This document shows positions 14,251 through 20,955 of a stretch of 35,619 bases of DNA, one piece after another; positions within the stretch are counted from its first letter, which is position 1, and each line of letters opens with the position of its first letter. Under the pieces are notes generated by a model. It was not told the DNA's origin. It saw only the letters and a program-made list of their open reading frames with translations, and did not search any database. Both the position numbers and the translations under genes were made by a program. Origin of the DNA: Candidatus Margulisiibacteriota bacterium (GTDB lineage: Bacteria; Margulisbacteria; Termititenacia; Termititenacales; Termititenacaceae); contig JAIRWS010000021.1 of the NCBI GenBank assembly GCA_031268855.1, forward strand, positions 1 through 35,619, in the 5' to 3' direction.

Positions 14251-14272
14251 ACCCGCAAATTTTGTTTATAAT
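14244..14272 (+). promoter_or_regulatory. promoter of the rpsP operon
   Basis: TATAAT at 14267-14272 with a weaker -35 TAGCCA at 14244-14249, 17 bp apart. The start falls near 14279, just upstream of the Shine-Dalgarno site. This rules out the upstream ATG at 14234 as the rpsP start. Confidence 0.5.
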
Positions 14273-14299
14273 AGCGTTCCGATTTTTGGAGGTGAATTT

Positions 14300-14551
14300 G
14301 TGTCTGTAAAAATTAAGTTAAAACGCATGGGCAAAAAACATCAGCCTTATTACCGCGTGATCGCCGTTGACAGCCGGAAATCTCTGAGCTCCGGCGAATA
14401 CCTGGATAATCTGGGTTTTTATAATCCGGCGGTCAAACCGGCGGCTTTTCAAGTTGATGTCGAAAAATTGCAAGCCTGGCGGCAGAAAGGCGCGCTGCCT
14501 TCGGAGCGCGTGGCCAAGCTCTTGCAAAAAGCCAATATTGCCCTAAAATAA
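14300..14551 (+). CDS. rpsP: 30S ribosomal protein bS16
   Basis: An 83-residue basic protein with the bS16 signature: VKIKLKRMGKKHQPYYRVIA, VDSRKSLSSGEYLDNLGFYN, and the C-terminal QKGALPSERVAKLLQKA. It binds 16S rRNA early in 30S assembly. The start is GTG 14300: GGAGG lies seven bases upstream, and the protein then begins exactly as bS16 does. It is the first gene of a rightward operon. Confidence 0.97.
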   Translation: MSVKIKLKRMGKKHQPYYRVIAVDSRKSLSSGEYLDNLGFYNPAVKPAAFQVDVEKLQAWRQKGALPSERVAKLLQKANIALK

Positions 14552-14567
14552 AGAGGAGATTTAAACA

Positions 14568-14813
14568 ATGAATAATTTAGTGGAATTGTTGGTCAAAGCA
14601 CTGGTTGACAATCAAGAGCAGGTAAATGTGTCCGAGACCAGCGGCAACAGCATAACGGTCATCGAGATCTCGGTCGCGCCTGAAGATGTGGGCAAGATCA
14701 TCGGCAAAGAAGGCCGCATCGCCAACGCGATCCGCACCGTGGTCAAAGCCGCCGGCGCGAAGCAGAATAAAAAGGTTACGGTGGAGATCGTGACCAAAGA
14801 CAAGCCGGAATAA
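14568..14813 (+). CDS. khpA: KH-domain RNA-binding protein KhpA
   Basis: An 81-residue protein consisting of a single KH domain, with the GxxG loop in IIGKEGRIANAIRTVVKAAG. It belongs to the YlqC/KhpA family, found between rpsP and rimM in Firmicutes and related groups. In Gram-positives KhpA pairs with KhpB (Jag) and influences cell division and elongation through RNA binding. The ribosome binding site GAGGAG is strong. Confidence 0.95.
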   Translation: MNNLVELLVKALVDNQEQVNVSETSGNSITVIEISVAPEDVGKIIGKEGRIANAIRTVVKAAGAKQNKKVTVEIVTKDKPE

Positions 14814-14839
14814 CGGCCAGCCAAAAAGGAGGGAGTTTT

Positions 14840-15262
14840 ATGGCAGAGCTTACACTGCAGAGAAATGTAGTAATCAAGGTTACTGTTACGGAAGAATTCA
14901 AAAAATATCTGGTGGGCGAACTGGAAAAATCGATCAAGAATATGGACGCGCAGCTGGCCAATATGGAAACGCAGGGCAAACGGCTGGTCGAAAATCTCAA
15001 AAAACAGGGCGAGAAAACCGTCAAGCAGGTGTCCGCGATAGTTCAGCAGATCAATATGGACAAGCAGCAGGCCACACTGGCCAAAGCCGATATTGAGAAA
15101 AAGATCGCCGAAGCCCAAGAGCTGAAAATCGGCTCGGAGTTTTTGCAGGGCACGGTGCAGGGCATCACGACAGTCAAGGCCGGTGACAATCTTTACAAGA
15201 AACTCGGCGGCATCGAAGTGCTGCTAAAAGACGGCGTGATCCAGGAAATCCGGGGAGCCTAG
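14840..15262 (+). CDS. ylqD: YlqD-family protein
   Basis: A 140-residue protein. A short beta-rich N-terminus (LQRNVVIKVTVTEEFKKYL) is followed by a coiled coil (about 25-100) and a C-terminal beta segment (TVKAGDNLYKKLGGIEVLLK) typical of YlqD. The family function is unknown. Members are found in Firmicutes and Cyanobacteria, and in Bacillus the gene occupies the same place, rpsP-ylqC-ylqD-rimM-trmD. It has an AAGGAGG ribosome binding site. The TAG stop (15260-15262) is in frame with, and three bases before, the inferred rimM start. Confidence 0.88.
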   Translation: MAELTLQRNVVIKVTVTEEFKKYLVGELEKSIKNMDAQLANMETQGKRLVENLKKQGEKTVKQVSAIVQQINMDKQQATLAKADIEKKIAEAQELKIGSEFLQGTVQGITTVKAGDNLYKKLGGIEVLLKDGVIQEIRGA

Positions 15263-15265
15263 AGT

Positions 15266-15754
15266 ATTTATTTTCTTGGCGTTATTGTCGGCGCGCACGG
15301 CATCAAAGGCGAGCTGAAGCTCAACTGCCGGTATCGCAATTTTGATTTTTCTAAAATCGCCAAAATTTTTATTGGCGGGCAGGAATATGCTTTGCGGGCG
15401 GCGCGGCCGCATAAAACCAATATTCTGCTGTCCCTGGCCGAAGTAAACTCGCTGAACACCGCCGAAAAATTGCGCGGCCAAAAAGCCGAAATTGCCGTCA
15501 GGCCGCCGGACGATATTGTTTTAGATGAAGACATCTTACAAAAAAAAGTCTACGACCAAAACGACCAATTCGTTGGCACGGCGGCGGAGATAATCCAAAC
15601 TCCAGCGCATGACGTGCTGGTAATCATGGCGGACGCTGAGCGAAGTCGAAGCATCCGCAAAGAAATTTTAGTTCCGCTTATTCCGGTTTTTGTTAAAGAG
15701 ATTTCTGCTATAATCAAGGTGGATTTGAAAAATTTGGCAGAATACCCCGCATGA
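15266..15754 (+). CDS. rimM: ribosome maturation factor RimM, apparent AUU start
   Basis: About 162 residues. The N-terminal barrel begins YFLGVIVGAHGIKGELKLNC, the classical RimM opening, and the C-terminal PRC-barrel-like half includes ILQKKVYDQNDQFVGTAAEI and LVPLIPVFVKEIS. RimM binds uS19 and helps mature the 30S head. In frame between the ylqD TAG and the conserved region the codons are AGT, ATT, TAT, TTT, CTT. There is no ATG, GTG or TTG until a TTG at 15392, which would delete the first 42 residues including the core motif. ATT at 15266 lies eight bases after GGGGAG and is the best start. Amber readthrough from ylqD is the alternative. The stop overlaps the trmD ATG (ATGA). Confidence 0.85.
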   Translation: MYFLGVIVGAHGIKGELKLNCRYRNFDFSKIAKIFIGGQEYALRAARPHKTNILLSLAEVNSLNTAEKLRGQKAEIAVRPPDDIVLDEDILQKKVYDQNDQFVGTAAEIIQTPAHDVLVIMADAERSRSIRKEILVPLIPVFVKEISAIIKVDLKNLAEYPA

Positions 15755-16416
15755 AGTTCAATATATTAACGATATTTCCCGAAGTCATCGAGCCGTACTG
15801 CGGCGCGTCGATCATCGGGCGGGCGCGGAAAAAAAAACTGCTGCAAATCAAGGTCGTGAATATCCGTGATTTTGCCGCGGACAAACACCGCAAGACGGAT
15901 GACGAGCCTTTCGGCGGCGGGCCGGGCATGGTCATGCTGGCGCAGCCGATCTATGACTGCCTCGCCGCGCTGAAACTCCCCAAAAAACGCCGCGTGATCC
16001 TGACCAGCCCGCAGGGACAGCCTTGGACGCAAAAACTCGCGCGGGAAATGGCCGCTGAGAAAAATATCACCATCATCTGCGGCCGCTACGAGGGCGTTGA
16101 CGAGCGGGTCATGCCGCTGATTACGGACGAGATTTCCATCGGCGATTATGTCCTGACCGGCGGGGAACTGCCCGCGCTGGTCATGCTGGACAGCATCGCG
16201 CGGATGATCCCCGGCGTGGTCGGCAAAGAGGAGTCCGTCATCAACGAAACTTTTTACGACGGCGCGTCTTTTGATTACCCGCATTATACGCGGCCGGCGG
16301 ATTTTCGCGGCCTAAAAGCCCCTGACGTCCTGCTCAATGGCAATCACCAAGCCATCGCCGCGTGGCGCCAAAAAATGGCGGAAGAAAAAAGAAAAAAAGT
16401 CCGGCCAGAACTGTAA
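15751..16416 (+). CDS. trmD: tRNA (guanine37-N1)-methyltransferase TrmD
   Basis: A 221-residue SPOUT-class enzyme that methylates G37 of tRNAs using S-adenosylmethionine, preventing +1 frameshifting. Motifs: ILTIFPEV at the start, DEPFGGGPGMVM, IICGRYEGVDERV, and the trefoil-knot segment SIGDYVLTGGELPALVMLDS. The SFDYPHYTRP region carries the catalytic aspartate. It is translationally coupled to rimM by an ATGA overlap. In many genomes rplS follows; here the next gene is a convergent phage-like gene 17 bp away, so the usual operon end is interrupted or moved. Confidence 0.97.
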   Translation: MKFNILTIFPEVIEPYCGASIIGRARKKKLLQIKVVNIRDFAADKHRKTDDEPFGGGPGMVMLAQPIYDCLAALKLPKKRRVILTSPQGQPWTQKLAREMAAEKNITIICGRYEGVDERVMPLITDEISIGDYVLTGGELPALVMLDSIARMIPGVVGKEESVINETFYDGASFDYPHYTRPADFRGLKAPDVLLNGNHQAIAAWRQKMAEEKRKKVRPEL

Positions 16417-16433
16417 ACAACTCGAAAGCCCAA

Positions 16434-17228
16434 CTACGCGCATTTACGGATATAGATCAGCGTGTAATAACTCGGCCGGTTGTCAAAAGCCGTGCCGGAG
16501 CCGGTATCGCCCACACTGCCGCCGGAAATATTATGCGTGTGAGCGCCGTCGCCCCCTGTAGTCCCTGAATAGTAATGTGTATGCGAGCCTTCACCGGCTG
16601 TATCACCGGCCAGCGTATGCTTGTGTCCCACGCTGTCTATCGTGCCGGACGGTGTCATAGAAAATTTTATACCCCTGCCATTACCACCAGTCGTAAGTCC
16701 CCACGTAATACCAGCTTGTGAAGAAAACACATCACCCATACCACCTACACTTGTCAGCTCAGCCGCATCACCAATGGGTATGTACCCGGAAGCAGCCGTG
16801 CCGGTAAATGTATGACTGTGGTATTCGTCGGACACGCTGACAGCGGATAAACCGTGCGCGTGGGTTGTGCCACCGCCTGATGATCCTGAATAACTATGCG
16901 TGTGCCCTGACGCCATGTCAGCGCTCAAGCCGGACAATTGATGGCTGTGCGCCGGCAAGTTGCTCGTGGTTAACGTAAGGCTGTTGCTGCCGCCGGCGCT
17001 TCCTTTAACAGCGGCGCCCATGATAAATTTGTCCGTCAAATCCGGCGTCAGTCCAGCGGCGGCGTTGGCAGCGTCGCACCTGTACCAGCCCTTGAGCGTA
17101 ACATTATCCGCCCAGCTATTTCCGTCATACATCAGTATCGCGCCTATCGGAAAAAAAGTTAAATGCAAAATATCGTCCGCCAGCATCGGCTCGCCTTTGG
17201 CTATTTTAGGCTGCAAAATTCTAGTCAT
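16434..17228 (-). CDS. phage tail-collar/needle-like fibre protein with seven HxH motifs
   Basis: A 264-residue protein. The N-terminal ILMYDGNSW, then LKGWYRCDAANAAAGLTPDL and DKFIMGA, match the tail-collar fold ('GWLLCDG..PDLRGRF'). The end, FDNRPSYYTLIYIRKCA, is the usual terminus of such fibres. Between them lie seven His-x-His motifs (HSH, HTH, HAH, HSH, HKH, HTH, HTH) in Gly/Ser/Thr-rich strands. In the T4 gp37 tip such motifs in an intertwined trimer coordinate a row of iron ions. There is no signal peptide. ATG 17228 is chosen (AAGGGGG seven bases upstream) over a GTG at 17288 that would extend into the leader. No other tail, capsid or lysis gene is adjacent. Confidence 0.85.
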   Translation of the reverse strand: MTRILQPKIAKGEPMLADDILHLTFFPIGAILMYDGNSWADNVTLKGWYRCDAANAAAGLTPDLTDKFIMGAAVKGSAGGSNSLTLTTSNLPAHSHQLSGLSADMASGHTHSYSGSSGGGTTHAHGLSAVSVSDEYHSHTFTGTAASGYIPIGDAAELTSVGGMGDVFSSQAGITWGLTTGGNGRGIKFSMTPSGTIDSVGHKHTLAGDTAGEGSHTHYYSGTTGGDGAHTHNISGGSVGDTGSGTAFDNRPSYYTLIYIRKCA

Positions 17229-17297
17229 ACAAAATCCCCCTTTGTTCTTTATAGTGTCTTTATAAATCTCCGCCCAACAATCCGGCACGGCTTCTTT

Positions 17298-17338
17298 ATA
17301 ACGTATACGTTATTGGGAAATTATAACATATACGTTAT
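17298..17338. promoter_or_regulatory. twin 16-bp palindromic operators
   Basis: ATAACGTATACGTTAT (17298-17313) is a perfect 16-bp palindrome. ATAACATATACGTTAT (17323-17338) is a copy with one change. Their centres are 25 bp apart. The second covers the -10 and spacer of the leftward consensus promoter; the first covers its start site. They also overlap a possible rightward promoter (TTGGGA 17313-17318, 17 bp, TATATG 17336-17341). They are the obvious binding sites for the divergent XRE protein. Confidence 0.75.
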
Positions 17339-17348
17339 ATGTTGTCAA
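17320..17348 (-). promoter_or_regulatory. consensus sigma-70 promoter of the tail-collar gene
   Basis: On the minus strand TTGACA (17343-17348), 17 bp, TATAAT (17320-17325), a perfect match to consensus in both boxes and spacing. The start is near 17313, leaving a leader of about 85 bases. The spacer and -10 are covered by a palindrome. Confidence 0.8.
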
Positions 17349-17377
17349 TACACTGTTTTTAAGCAAAGGAATCCCTT

Positions 17378-17641
17378 ATGGCCAGAGCAAATGCCCACCA
17401 CAAACCCAATGTTGCTTTTCTGCGCAAGATCGGTATTAAAATCCGGCAATTGCGGGAACAAAAAAATTTAACGCTGGAAGAATTGGCCGATCTAGCCGGT
17501 ATTTCTTACAAATATTTACAGGAAGTGGAAACAGCAAAATATAGTTTTACGGTTTCGGTGTTGCATTCCATCACGCAGGCGCTCGGCGTTTCGCTGGCGG
17601 AGTTTTTTCAAAAAGTAGAAACTTATAAATCCAGACTATAA
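17378..17641 (+). CDS. XRE-family transcriptional regulator (XRE2)
   Basis: An 87-residue protein that is almost entirely a Cro/C1-type helix-turn-helix domain (IRQLREQKNLTLEELADLAG, then YKYLQEVETAKYSFTVSVLH and ITQALGVSLAEFF). AAAGGA about seven bases before the ATG is a plausible ribosome binding site. It is divergent from the tail-collar gene across 149 bp carrying twin operators, so it is probably an autoregulated repressor of that gene. It differs in sequence from XRE1 and its operators have a different sequence, so the two switches should be independent. Confidence 0.88.
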   Translation: MARANAHHKPNVAFLRKIGIKIRQLREQKNLTLEELADLAGISYKYLQEVETAKYSFTVSVLHSITQALGVSLAEFFQKVETYKSRL

Positions 17642-17692
17642 TATTGTTTTACGGTCAATGCTAGAGCATATCCGTATTGCCCTTAAAAAATA

Positions 17693-19375
17693 TTATCCCA
17701 CAGCCCGCTCATACTCTTTTCGCAAATAACTTTTCGGTACGAGTGTGCGGATATTATCCCAGGGCAATTCCTTATCGATATCTATCGCCCGCAAAAAATA
17801 TTCCAGCTTATATCCGCATTGCGCCAAAGCCTGCAGCCAGAGATCGTATTTGAAATGCTCCTGCCAGGCATCGTAACAGCAGCCCAAACGGTACGCCGCC
17901 AAAATAACCGCGCCAGTTTCGCGGCCAGAGCGGCTCAAGACCGCTTCGATCGCCGAGGACTCCGCCCGATGATAGCGGAATTGCACGCGGCGGGAATGGA
18001 GATTTTGTTTAATTAAACTTTGTTTGCGTTTAATTTCCTCCGGCGGATCTACCGCCGCCCACTGAAAAGGCGTATGCGCTTTAGGCACAAAATTAGACGC
18101 GCTGATCGTCAGGGTAAAATTTCTAGTCTGCTTATTTTCATTCAGGATCTTCTCCGCCAGCTCCGGTATGGCCAGCACATCGACGTCAGTTTCGCCGGGC
18201 AGGCCGAGAATAAAATACAGCTTCAAAGAACGGATGCCGCTGCCGACGGCGATGCGCGCGGCCTGCAAAATATTTTCCTCGGTCATTTCTTTATGAATAA
18301 TATCGCGCAGCCGCTGCGTGCCGGCTTCCGGCGCGATAGTCACGGTGCTGCGGCGGACTTTTTGGGTCTCGGCCAGCAGGCGCGCGGAAATACTCTCCGT
18401 GCGCAGAGACGGCAGAGAAATATTTATTTTTTGCGCGGCGTATTTTTGATTGAGCGCACAGACCAGCTCCTCGATCTGCGGATAGTCCGTCGCCGTCAGC
18501 GACAACAGGGAAATTTCCGCATAGCCGCTTGCGGACAGGCCGGTCTCCGCGTCGCGCAAAACAGCCTCGAGCGGACGCGGACGCAAAGGCCGCCAGGTAA
18601 AACCCGCCTGACAAAAACGGCAGCCGTGCAGACAGCCGCGCATGATCTCTAAAACCAGGCGATTGTGCACCGTGTCGATATAGGGAATTATCGTCTTGAC
18701 CGGATTGTTTAATTGGCGCAAATCTCTAATATAATTTTTCGTCGTCTGATTGCGCAGCGCGGGAAGATAAATGCCGGGGCGCGGCAGAGCGGCCAGATAT
18801 TCCAGCTTGGCCGGACGCGGCAGCTTTTTAAAATCCGGCCTGGCCAGCGCGCGCAAAAAATCCTCGAACAGCTCCTCGCCTTCGCCGACCAGCACGACAT
18901 CCAAAAAATCCGCCAGCGGCTCGGGATTGAAAGCGCAGGGGCCGCCGGCAAAAATCAGGGGGCTGTCCTCGCCGCGTTCTCTGGCCAGCAAAGGGATCCG
19001 CGCGCGGTCTAAGAACAAAAGCAGATTAGTGTAGGTCAGTTCGTGCTGCAACGAAAAACCCACCGCGTCAAAATCTTTAACCGGCCGCCGCGACTCCAGC
19101 GCAAACAACGGCCAGTTTTTTTCCTGCAGGGCTGCCAGCATATCGTCTTCCGGCAAAAAAGCGCGCTCCACCGCGGCTTCCGGCAAAGCGTTGCCGCGAA
19201 AATACAAAATATTCAAACCCAGATTGGACATGCCGATCTCGTATTTGTCGGGATAACAAAGGCAGCAGGAAACCGCAAAATCTTTTTTTTGTATAGAGTT
19301 TTCTTCCTGGCCGATATACTGCGCCGGGTTGCGCACTGTCCGCAGCGTTTTTTTCAATTCCCGCAGGTCTGGCAT
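17693..19375 (-). CDS. B12-binding/radical SAM protein (TIGR03960-like)
   Basis: A 560-residue protein. Residues 1-200 resemble a cobalamin-binding-like domain (YPDKYEIGMSNLGLNILYF; LIFAGGPCAFNPEPLADFLD; VLVGEGEE). The radical SAM core follows, with the cluster motif CLHGCRFC in EIMRGCLHGCRFCQAGF and later TIAPEAGTQRLRD and LKLYFILGLPGETDVD. It matches the uncharacterised family often followed by or fused to a DUF2344 protein; no such partner is in this window. Start ATG 19375 is preferred to a TTG at 19438 that would lie inside lpxC. The TGA of lpxC is one base before it, so they are coupled. Substrate unknown. Confidence 0.88.
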   Translation of the reverse strand: MPDLRELKKTLRTVRNPAQYIGQEENSIQKKDFAVSCCLCYPDKYEIGMSNLGLNILYFRGNALPEAAVERAFLPEDDMLAALQEKNWPLFALESRRPVKDFDAVGFSLQHELTYTNLLLFLDRARIPLLARERGEDSPLIFAGGPCAFNPEPLADFLDVVLVGEGEELFEDFLRALARPDFKKLPRPAKLEYLAALPRPGIYLPALRNQTTKNYIRDLRQLNNPVKTIIPYIDTVHNRLVLEIMRGCLHGCRFCQAGFTWRPLRPRPLEAVLRDAETGLSASGYAEISLLSLTATDYPQIEELVCALNQKYAAQKINISLPSLRTESISARLLAETQKVRRSTVTIAPEAGTQRLRDIIHKEMTEENILQAARIAVGSGIRSLKLYFILGLPGETDVDVLAIPELAEKILNENKQTRNFTLTISASNFVPKAHTPFQWAAVDPPEEIKRKQSLIKQNLHSRRVQFRYHRAESSAIEAVLSRSGRETGAVILAAYRLGCCYDAWQEHFKYDLWLQALAQCGYKLEYFLRAIDIDKELPWDNIRTLVPKSYLRKEYERAVG

Positions 19376-19376
19376 G

Positions 19377-20186
19377 TCAGGCCGCCAGCACTTCACGGAC
19401 AAATCTGTGATTGAAAACATGCCCGGACTTATAGACAAAAAATTCCGCCTGCGGCAACGCGCCCGCCGCCGCGATATCGCCGATAAAATCCAAAATTTTA
19501 TGCCGGACTAATTCATCGGGGAAACGCAAAGCCGTGGAAAAACCCCGGGCGGAAATCACGACGGCGTTCTGCAGCGACGCGCCCTGCGCTTTGTTCCGCG
19601 CCAGCAGCCACTCCAGCTCTTCCTGAAAACCATATGTCCGCGCCGGCGCGATATACCGCATGTAATCGTCCCGCGCCAGATCAAAGCTGCCCAGGTCTGT
19701 CTGCGCCTGCGGATTGTCGTAATCCAGCAAAAAATTCACTTTGAAATTTTCGGCGGGCAGCGCCAAAATAAACTTTCCTTCGGCAACTAATTTTTGGGGG
19801 CCGGCGATCCGCAAAAGACGCCTGGGCTTATCCTGTTCCCGCAGACCAGCGGCCAGGATCTGTTCGGCTATAAATTTAGCCGAGCCGTCTTTGATCGGCG
19901 CTTCAATGCCGTCGATCTCGATCAGCGCGTTATCCACACCTAAGCCCGCCAAAGCGGAAACCAAATGCTCCACCGTCTGCACCGAACTGCCGTCAGAAAA
20001 AATCACCGCGGTGCCGCGCTCATCTCCGCGCACATTGGGATAAAAATATTTGCTGGTCAGTGTTGAACTGCGAAAAATCAAACCGCTGTCCGCCTTGAGC
20101 GGCGAAATAATAACTTCCGCAAATCTAGCCGTGTGAATGCCGTAACCGTTGAAAACGATCTGCCGCGCCAGCGTTTTTTGTCTCAT
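19377..20186 (-). CDS. lpxC: UDP-3-O-acyl-N-acetylglucosamine deacetylase LpxC
   Basis: A 269-residue zinc enzyme catalysing the committed step of lipid A synthesis. Zinc ligands are visible as His74 (SVQTVEHL), His229 and Asp233 (RHKILDFIGD). Glu73 is the general base and His256 (SGHVFNH) is conserved. The N-terminal TLARQIVFNGYGIH is typical. It is shorter than Escherichia coli LpxC (about 305), mainly at the C-terminus. It has no Shine-Dalgarno site; an extended -10 promoter immediately upstream suggests a leaderless message. Confidence 0.97.
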   Translation of the reverse strand: MRQKTLARQIVFNGYGIHTARFAEVIISPLKADSGLIFRSSTLTSKYFYPNVRGDERGTAVIFSDGSSVQTVEHLVSALAGLGVDNALIEIDGIEAPIKDGSAKFIAEQILAAGLREQDKPRRLLRIAGPQKLVAEGKFILALPAENFKVNFLLDYDNPQAQTDLGSFDLARDDYMRYIAPARTYGFQEELEWLLARNKAQGASLQNAVVISARGFSTALRFPDELVRHKILDFIGDIAAAGALPQAEFFVYKSGHVFNHRFVREVLAA

Positions 20187-20192
20187 GCCGCA

Positions 20193-20201
20193 ATTATAAC
20201 A
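20193..20201 (-). promoter_or_regulatory. extended -10 promoter just upstream of lpxC
   Basis: TGTTATAAT on the minus strand is a full extended -10. Six bases separate it from the lpxC ATG, so transcription would begin at or next to the A of the ATG, giving a leaderless mRNA. No good -35 is seen, as is usual for extended -10 promoters. Confidence 0.45.
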
Positions 20202-20207
20202 GCAACA

Positions 20208-20939
20208 CTACAAAATTCCGTTGATCGTCATCGTCAACACGCCGCAAAAAGGATGCGCCTCGTCGTCATTGCCGTCACCATCTATGTCAACTTTGGAGGA
20301 ATTGCGCACCAGATTGACCGCCATCAGGCTGAAGTACATTTTGTTGGTTGTGTAAATACGCAGGCCAAAATTGGCGTTGTATTTATTGTCCTCATAAGCC
20401 AGCGCGTCCGCCACCCAGGAAACTTCTTCGCTGGTAAACAACTCGCCGCCGGCCAGCAGCGAAGCCCGCAGTTCTTTTTCCGGCTCAATGTAGCGGCCAG
20501 CAGCGCCCATGCTTATTGAATGTCCGCCCACGAATTTTTTGGTTATCACCATAAACACGCTGGGATATTCCCGAAAAGTATAAGTCCCTTTTGAGGAAAG
20601 ATTTTCCCAGCCAAAAGCCACCAGCATCGGATCATCATCGTCCCGCATCGCGCCGTACCATTTGGCATTGCTAAAAAGGCCTTCGCGTTCGCTGCGTCCG
20701 CCAAAAGTCAGTTCCAGCCATTCCGACCAGCCCAAACCGATATTGTACCGCCAGTAAGCCGGTTCGGTGTAAGCGGACGAAGCCCCCGCGGAAAAAGCGG
20801 AAAGTCCCATATTCCACTCCTGATAACGCAAAGCCTCGGCGTTGGGCACCATAATATAACCGCTGGAACCGGTCAGCGTGCGCCCGCTAGCCCAGATCAG
20901 CGCCGGAAAGAATACCACGCAAAATAAAAGTTTCTTCAT
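20208..20939 (-). CDS. outer-membrane beta-barrel-like protein, unknown
   Basis: A 243-residue protein with a signal peptide (KKLLFCVVFFPALIWASG). GSSGYIMVPNAEALRYQEWN resembles the opening of YjbH-like barrel proteins ('GliniPtAe.l..g'). The rest alternates polar and aromatic/hydrophobic residues as in membrane beta-strands. Near the C-terminus DIDGDGNDDEAH has the form of a calcium-binding DxDxDG loop. It sits between the glycosyltransferase and lpxC, suggesting an envelope role. I cannot assign a specific function. Confidence 0.65.
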   Translation of the reverse strand: MKKLLFCVVFFPALIWASGRTLTGSSGYIMVPNAEALRYQEWNMGLSAFSAGASSAYTEPAYWRYNIGLGWSEWLELTFGGRSEREGLFSNAKWYGAMRDDDDPMLVAFGWENLSSKGTYTFREYPSVFMVITKKFVGGHSISMGAAGRYIEPEKELRASLLAGGELFTSEEVSWVADALAYEDNKYNANFGLRIYTTNKMYFSLMAVNLVRNSSKVDIDGDGNDDEAHPFCGVLTMTINGIL

Positions 20940-20955
20940 GGAACCCCCCTCGCGC

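Noticed and set aside
14234-14299. Longer N-terminus for rpsP from ATG 14234
   Set aside because: It would include the promoter -10 and the Shine-Dalgarno sequence, and bS16 begins at the GTG at 14300.
15392-15754. rimM starting at TTG 15392
   Set aside because: It would remove the conserved GAHGIKGEL barrel, which is intact and in frame upstream.
16434-17641. Complete prophage or diversity-generating retroelement
   Set aside because: Only one tail-collar gene and one repressor are present. There is no integrase, capsid, terminase, reverse transcriptase or template repeat, and the fibre lacks the C-type lectin end expected of a variable protein.
17642-17692. Bidirectional terminator between XRE2 and the radical SAM gene
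   Set aside because: ATGCT-AG-AGCAT can pair but the loop is too small and no T-run follows on either strand.
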